Shown: positions 58,689 to 64,000 of the stretch, piece after piece
Layout: each line of letters opens with the position of its first letter
How positions within the stretch are numbered: position 1 is the first letter of the stretch
NCBI GenBank assembly: GCA_027019405.1
Contig: JALUWO010000206.1
Location: forward strand, 102,001 to 166,000
DNA: 64,000 nucleotides
Direction: 5' to 3'
Source: Candidatus Altimarinota bacterium
Lineage (GTDB): Bacteria > Patescibacteriota > Gracilibacteria > BD1-5 > UBA6164
Program-made: the position numbers and the translations under genes
The notes under the pieces: model-generated
Seen by the model: the letters and a program-made list of their open reading frames with translations, nothing else
Database searches by the model: none
Told to the model about the DNA's origin: nothing

Positions 58689-59660
58689 ATGAAAAAAATA
58701 CTTACATGAATAAAACCAACTTGAGCTTGAATGCACCTATGAAACTATTTAGGTATGTTTAAACAACTTATAGAAAATTCTAGATGAAAAGATGCTTATT
58801 TGATGATAGCTGATTATCATTCTTTAACTTCTGTGCATGATAAAGAGACTTTGCAGTCTCATAAAAAAAGACTTTTGTGTGAGATGTTTGCTCTATTACC
58901 TGATGATTTAGAAATAACAGTTTTTGAGCAATCAAAAATTACTCATATAAATAATATTACTTGGATTTTATCAAGTGTGACTCCTTATTCTTTGATGCTT
59001 AGAGCTCATAGTTTTAAAGATAGCCAAAATAAAAATTCTGAAATAAATATGGCACTTTTTAATTATCCTATTTTGATGACTAGTGACATTATTACTTATG
59101 ATATAGATTTAGTTCCAGTAGGGAAAGATCAAAAACAACATCTTGAATTTGCTAGAGATATAGCAGAAAATTTTAATAAAATTTATAAAACTGATTTATT
59201 TAAATTACCTGAACCTTATATATCAGAAGATGTTTGATTAATTCCATGAATTGATGGAAGAAAGATGAGTAAATCTTATGATAATCATATACCAGTTTTT
59301 GATAATGAGAAAGCTCTTAAAAAAAGAATAATGAAAATAGTTACTGGTAGTGAATGATTAGAAGAAGTAAAAGATCCAGAAAAATGTAATGTATTTGCTC
59401 TTATAAAATTCTTTGCTATAGAAGAAAAACAAAAAGAAATTGCAGAAAAATATAGAGCTTGAGGTTATGGTTATTGACATGCAAAACTAGAACTTTTAGA
59501 TTTGATTTTAGATTATTTTAAGCAAGCTAGAGAAAAATATAATTATTATATGGAAAACTTTGAAGAACTTGAAAAAAAACTTGAAATTTGAAATAAGAAA
59601 GTCGATGAAACTGCTACAAAAAAATATGAAAAAATGATGGAAGTTGTTTGATTAAAATAA
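58689..59660 (+). CDS. trpS: tryptophanyl-tRNA synthetase
   Basis: The 323-residue class I enzyme charges tRNA-Trp. It begins with ILTGIKPTGAGMHLGNYLG (HIGH-type MHLG) and has MTSDIITYDIDLVPVGKDQKQ near 118-138 and GRKMSKSYDN near 192-201 (KMSKS). Length is normal. TGA codes for Gly in TGIKPTG and PTGAGMH. It is third in an operon whose leader encodes a Trp-rich peptide followed by a terminator, which fits control by Trp-tRNA supply. Confidence 0.96.
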
Positions 59661-59694
59661 GTTAAATTTTTGAAATTTAACTTATTTTTTTAAA
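59655..59694 (+). terminator. rho-independent terminator
   Basis: AATAAGTTAAATTT pairs with AAATTTAACTTATT around TTG, then a T run. It closes the trpS operon. Confidence 0.85.
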
Positions 59695-59753
59695 ACTATT
59701 GCAAAAATATAAAAAAATATATACTTTATTTATTATTAATTATATCATTAATT

Positions 59754-61013
59754 ATGTTAGACTTAAAAATTATAAGAGAACAACCAGATTTAGTAAAAGA
59801 TGTTATAAAAAAGAGGAATTTAAAACTTGATTTAGATGAGTTTTTAAAAATAGATACTAAAAAAAGAGAACTTATAGTAAAATTGGATAATCTAAGAGAA
59901 ACTAGAAATAAAGTAAGTAAACAAATTCCACAATTATCAGCAGATGAAAAACCAGCAAAAATTGTAGAAATGAGAGCTTTATGAGATGACTTAAAAGTAC
60001 TTGAAGAAGAATATAGAAAAATAGAAAAAACTTGGCAAGATTTATATTATCAAATTCCAAATTTACTTGATTCAACAGCTGCTATTTGAAATGATGATGA
60101 GGATAATATAGTAGAAGAAAAGTTCTTAGAACCTACAAAATTTGATTTCACTCCAAAACCTCATTATGAAATTGGTGAAGCAAAATGATGGATAGATACT
60201 GAAAAATGATCAAAAGTTTCAGGTGCTAGATTTTGGTATTTAAAAGGTGATATAGTTAGTTTACAATTTGCATTGATAAATTATGCAATGAGTAAATTGA
60301 TTTCAAAATGATTTAATCCTATCCTACCTCCTGTTTTAGTTAGAGAAAAAGCTATGTATGGTACTTGATTTTTACCAGCAGGTGAAGATGGAAGTTATAG
60401 AGTAAATCCAGATGATGATGATTTATATCTAGTATGAACTTCAGAAGTTCCTGTTACATCTTATCATGCAGATGAAACTCTTGATTTGGAAAAATGAGCA
60501 AAACAATATGTTGCTTATTCAAGTTGTTTTAGAAAAGAAGCTTGAAGTGCTTGAAAAGATATGAGATGAATACTTAGGGGGCATCAATTTGATAAAATAG
60601 AAATGGTAGTTTTCTGTAAACCAGAAGAATCACAAGCTATGCATAATAAAATGATAGCTATAGAAGAAGAAATATGGCAAGGACTTTGAATTCCTTATCA
60701 AAAATTAAATGTTTGCTCAGGAGATTTATGAAATCCAGCTATGAAAAAATATGATTTAGAAGCTTGGATGCCATGACAAGATAAATATAGAGAAGTAACA
60801 AGTTGTTCAAATGTTTGAGAATATCAATCAAGAAGATTAAATATAAAATATAAAGATGAAAATTGAAAAAAACAATATGTTCATACTTTAAATTGAACAA
60901 TTATTGCAATGAGTAGATGTATGATAGCAATTATTGAAAATTATCAAACTAGAGAAGGTGATGTAATTATCCCAGAAGTATTAAGACCTTTTATAGGAAA
61001 GGATAAGATTTAA
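59754..61013 (+). CDS. serS: seryl-tRNA synthetase
   Basis: The 419-residue class II enzyme charges tRNA-Ser. It has the N-terminal coiled-coil arm (residues 27-105), motif 2 (SSCFRKEAGSAGKDMRGILR near 258-277), HQFDKIEMVVFC, and motif 3 (LNGTIIAMSRCMIAIIENYQ near 380-399). Length and start (MLDLKIIREQPDLVK) are typical. TGA glycines lie in EAGSAGKD. It stands between terminators and has no leader hairpin. Confidence 0.97.
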
Positions 61014-61048
61014 AAAAAGAGTTTTGTTAAAAACTCTTTTTTTTGTTT
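61012..61048 (+). terminator. rho-independent terminator
   Basis: AAAAAAAGAGTTTT pairs with AAAACTCTTTTTTT around GTTA, followed by T residues. Confidence 0.85.
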
Positions 61049-61107
61049 GATTTTTAGCTAAAAAGTATTATTCTATATTTAGATTTTAAAAGAATAATTA
61101 TAGATAT

Positions 61108-61302
61108 ATGGATTTACTTAGTTTGTTATTAATTGCTTGATTTTCTACAAATAATATAGATGTAGAAAACTCTTATCCAGAAAATATAGAATATTGTGCA
61201 AATATTATGTATAATCCATATATGCAAGATGAGTTTTTTAAAAATTGTAATGAAAAACAAGTTAATAGATATATAATGGATACTCAAAGAAATTGATACT
61301 AA
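61108..61302 (+). CDS. small secreted protein, 64 aa
   Basis: Seen only with code 25. It starts with a short hydrophobic segment (MDLLSLLLIAGFSTNN), lacks positive charges there, and continues with an acidic, Tyr/Asn-rich part containing two Cys (YCANIMYNPYM and FKNCNEKQ). It may be secreted with a disulfide, or membrane-bound. No family recognised. It has terminators on both sides and its own possible promoter. Confidence 0.6.
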
Positions 61303-61341
61303 AAAAAGAAGCTTTTTATTTAAAAAACTTCTTTTTTTAAT
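61300..61341. terminator. bidirectional terminator
   Basis: AAAAAAAGAAGCTTTTTA and the complementary AAAAAACTTCTTTTTTT pair around an AT loop between convergent genes. Confidence 0.7.
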
Positions 61342-63127
61342 GAATTTCTATATAAGTATATCAATTATTGTATGATTTATCTTTCCATTTAAACCAATGT
61401 TTTTTAGCACATAATATATTACTTCAATTAATATTTGTTAATTTTTTACAATATTTTTTATTATTCCATCAAAAGAAGCTATGAAAAAATCAATTTCATG
61501 TTTTGTTTCATCATCAACAAATTCATCAACATCAATTTCAAGTATATGGTCATGAAGTCAATTGTAATTTATGAGTTCATACTATAACAATACATCCAGG
61601 ATTAAAACTTCAATTACAAGGAGTATGACTAGGAGTACTAGTTGGTGATGTAGCTTCTTTTGTATTATCTTCTTCACTATGAGGAGTAGTTTTATCTTCA
61701 CTAGAATTATTTGATAATTGTACTGTATTTTCTATTTCAGTATTTGTTGGAATTTCTTGTTTAACTTGATTATAAACTAGATTTGATATTTCTGCTTCTT
61801 TTGTACAAGATTGATTGTTTTTTGGAGTGATAGTTTTACAAAAATATATTTTACTATTTTGAGATATATTTCATATATTACAATCAATTCAACTAGTGTT
61901 TAAATTACAACTTTTAGGTGTATTATTTACATATAATTCTCAACTATCAAATGAATTATTAAATTCTATAGTTTTTCAAGAAGGTCAGTTTTTTATAGAT
62001 TTTATCTTTAAATTAAAATTAACTGGAAAAATAGATTCTAAAAATCAAGAAGTTATATTTATTGGAGTAGTTAATTTATTTCAATTTTTTACTGATATAT
62101 TTTTAGCTGGTTCTCATGAATTTACTTCAAGATTTTGTATTAATGTTCAATCTTTTTTAAATACATCAATTTTTCAGATATCAAGTTTTATATTAGTTTG
62201 TCAGTTTTTTATTTGTACAGCAAATATAGTTCATCTTACTGCTGCTGTAGCATCTTGAGTTGATATCTCAAATTCAGAACCATTTTTATTTAATCTAGTT
62301 GCTTTTGTCCAGATTGTTCATTGTTCTAGAGTAAGTTTTACTTTTGTTATTAGATTGTATTGATTTTCTTTTGAAGAATAATCCATAGTATCTATTTTTA
62401 AACTAGAATTTTGTTTTAATTGGGATTTTGAACCATCTGAAAAATATATAGTAGCTTCAGAATTATTTCCTGTTTTTATTATATCTCAATTATTTAGTGT
62501 TTTGTAAATTATATTTGTATTTATAGTTTTTCAGTTTTGAGTTGTTATAGTTACAGTTCATGTATAAGTTGCTATTTTTGCTATTAAAACTCTTTGTTCA
62601 GGATTGTAAGGAAAGTGATTTGTAGAATCATTATATAAAAATGTAGGTCAATTATATTCTCTTATAAGTCATACCATTTTATCTTGGGTATAATTACCTT
62701 TTACATTTGTTTTATATTCTCAAGAATCTGAAGTTATTCAAGCTATTTGAAAATACTGATTATCAATAGTTTTTCAGTATGCATAAAATTGATTTGTTCT
62801 AGGATCAAGAGGTAAGTAGTTTAAATATTTTTTAGGAATTATGTTATCTGTAACAAAACCATGTACTCAGTAAGCTCAATCTTGATCATGAGAGTATGAA
62901 CTATCTTCTTTATAATAATTTATGTTTCATCCTGGATTTGGAAGAGTAGAGTTTTCTTGTTTATAAGATAAAAAAGAATTATTCAAACTAGCTAAGTCAG
63001 ATTGAACTTTTGTATTAAACTTATTATCATCATAACTTGTTTTATAAGCTAATCATATAGTAGCTAGTAAAACAATTATAGAAATACTTATTATTATTTC
63101 TACAAAGGATATTGCTTTTTTGTTCAT
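61337..63127 (-). CDS. prepilin-like protein with FecR-type domain, 596 aa
   Basis: It starts MNKKAISFVEIIISISIIVL, a prepilin-type N-terminus with Glu at the +5-like place after Ala instead of Gly, then a membrane helix. A pseudopilin-like part follows (LDPRTNQFYAYGKTIDNQYF, as in minor pilins). Residues about 215-340 form a FecR-type domain: GDIIKTGNNSEATIYFSDGS and STQDATAAVRGTIFAVQIKN. The tail is Ser/Thr-rich, then Cys/Gly-rich (CNGSFNPGCIVIV) with several Cys. It may be a large surface pilin or a sensor. The ATPase at the window start could assemble it. Confidence 0.8.
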
Positions 63128-63210
63128 AAAAAATTAACTTATTTATATAAATATACTTTATATAATAATAATTATTTATATAATAAAAAAATATTTATAA
63201 CTTTTTACTT

Positions 63211-63240
63211 GACAAAAATATTTTTTATCTTATTCTAAGA
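63211..63240 (+). promoter_or_regulatory. promoter
   Basis: TTGACA, a 16-base T-rich spacer and TATTCT precede the last gene by about 30 bases. Confidence 0.6.
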
Positions 63241-63269
63241 TAGTTTTATATATTAAATATACTATAATT

Positions 63270-64000
63270 ATGATTAATAAAATTGATTTACAACAAAATA
63301 ATTTTGAATCACAAGAAGATATTGATTCATTAAAAAAATTAAGAAATCTTTTTGTTTGAGCTGTTTTTTGTGCTTTACAAGCTCAAGCAGGAACAAATCA
63401 AGATCTTGAAAAGTCTTTTAAAACAAATTCTTTTTCTTCAAATAAAACTATAGAAAAGAAATCAGATGAAAATAGTTCAATAGATTTACCATCATCAAAC
63501 TATTCTGATTTTATCAATGTTTATTGAGTAGGACAAAAAGTATGAGGAAATAGTTATAACTGAGCTTGAATAAAAATTCATGATGAACATATTGAAGTAG
63601 TATGAGAAAAATGAAAAGATTATACAAAGCTTTGAGCTATTTGAAAAATAGATTTTTGAGATACATGAGCTTATACAAAATTGTGAGCTTCTTATTTAAA
63701 ATTTGATAATTATAAAGTAGGACAATATACTATTGATCCAAGACAAACAACTTATGCATGAGCTTTATGATATGGAAATGAAAGTTTAAATGTAGAATGA
63801 GGATATATGTATCATGATTTAACTTGAGCTAAATGAGCAGATTCTATTTCAAATACTAAATATTTAGAATTAATTGCTAGAACAAAAACTCAAGTATGAC
63901 AATTTGATTTATCTGGAACTATAAAAAATCAAGAAGCTTATAATAAATCAAAAACATATTTTGATGCTTCAGGAGCTTATTATCCTACAGAAGATATTCA
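63270..64000 (+). CDS. secreted protein with many likely beta strands, N-terminal part
   Basis: The frame runs out of the window. A polar N-terminus of about 25 residues is followed by a signal-like segment (LRNLFVGAVFCALQAQAGTN) with an AQA-type cleavage site, as in the 13120 protein. The mature part has a Ser/Asn/Lys-rich linker, then alternating polar/hydrophobic, Gly/Tyr-rich strands (KLGAIGKIDFGDTGAYTKLG, YAGALGYGNESLNVEGGYMY, YLELIARTKTQVGQFDLSG). These look like a beta-barrel or beta-helix. A porin-like barrel would be surprising in an organism thought to have a single membrane. No family recognised. Confidence 0.75.

Overview
The window reads as a chromosomal piece of a Candidate Phyla Radiation bacterium of the Gracilibacteria / Absconditabacteria (BD1-5 / SR1) type. 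The key evidence is that almost every gene is broken by in-frame TGA codons under the standard code but becomes a full-length, recognisable protein when TGA is read as glycine (genetic code 25). TGA falls exactly at invariant glycines, for example in the P-loop of the dTMP-kinase-like protein, the prepilin GFTLIE motif, the LPQTG sorting signal and the active-site loops of aminoacyl-tRNA synthetases. Genes end only in TAA or TAG. The DNA is very AT-rich, most genes lack a Shine-Dalgarno (SD) site, and two tRNA genes encode their CCA ends.

Layout. 1-11.3 kb: end of a PilB/GspE ATPase, tRNA-Arg, recJ, recX, an Na+/H+ antiporter, a DUF2130 protein, a BRO-N-like protein with a lysine-rich tail, a 2-hydroxyacid dehydrogenase, and a minus-strand prepilin / TPR lipoprotein operon. 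11.4-19.1 kb: an accessory block with an LPQTG-anchored fibronectin protein, a LemA-like protein, a coiled-coil secreted protein, several unknown proteins (two sharing a nearly identical 250-base segment) and a YerC/TrpR-like regulator. 19.4-25.8 kb: GreA-like factor, HD hydrolase, thymidylate-kinase-like, radical SAM, CYTH, a PLP enzyme with a structured leader, and a large unknown protein. 25.9-38.6 kb: secE-nusG, greA, a PAP2-like protein, a trypsin-like protease with radA, two cold-shock/RNase R-type proteins, a DUF4153 protein, tRNA-Leu, a lysozyme-like protein and an AI-2E-type transporter. 38.6-51.6 kb: hisS, an aspartokinase-like gene with lysS, a prephenate-dehydrogenase-like gene, rnhA, HIT, MFS, a frameshifted gene, a Nudix gene, pyrG and an HD hydrolase. 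51.6-64 kb: MazG-like, VOC-like, GNAT, MFS, CYTH, a DAHP synthase, the operon with a decarboxylase and trpS, serS, a FecR-containing prepilin-like protein, and the start of a secreted protein with many likely beta strands.

Two themes stand out. First, several genes have a terminator-like hairpin between promoter and start codon, with no upstream same-strand gene to explain it (lysS operon, trpS operon), or too close to the ATG to leave room for a promoter (pyrG). The trpS operon leader encodes a 25-residue peptide rich in Trp, Phe and Tyr, as expected for ribosome-mediated attenuation. Second, three small monocistronic genes (1.25, 3.3 and 44.5 kb) differ from their surroundings: a near-perfect SD, a strong promoter, a strong terminator, and GGN-only glycines. 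They would be readable under the standard code as well.

Several genes appear damaged or recoded: -1 shifts at A-runs at 48.1 and 48.8 kb, a premature TAG in the GNAT gene, and an in-frame TAA at the 5' end of the PLP gene. Coordinates were derived by hand reading of frames. Family names rest on motif recognition only, with no database search.
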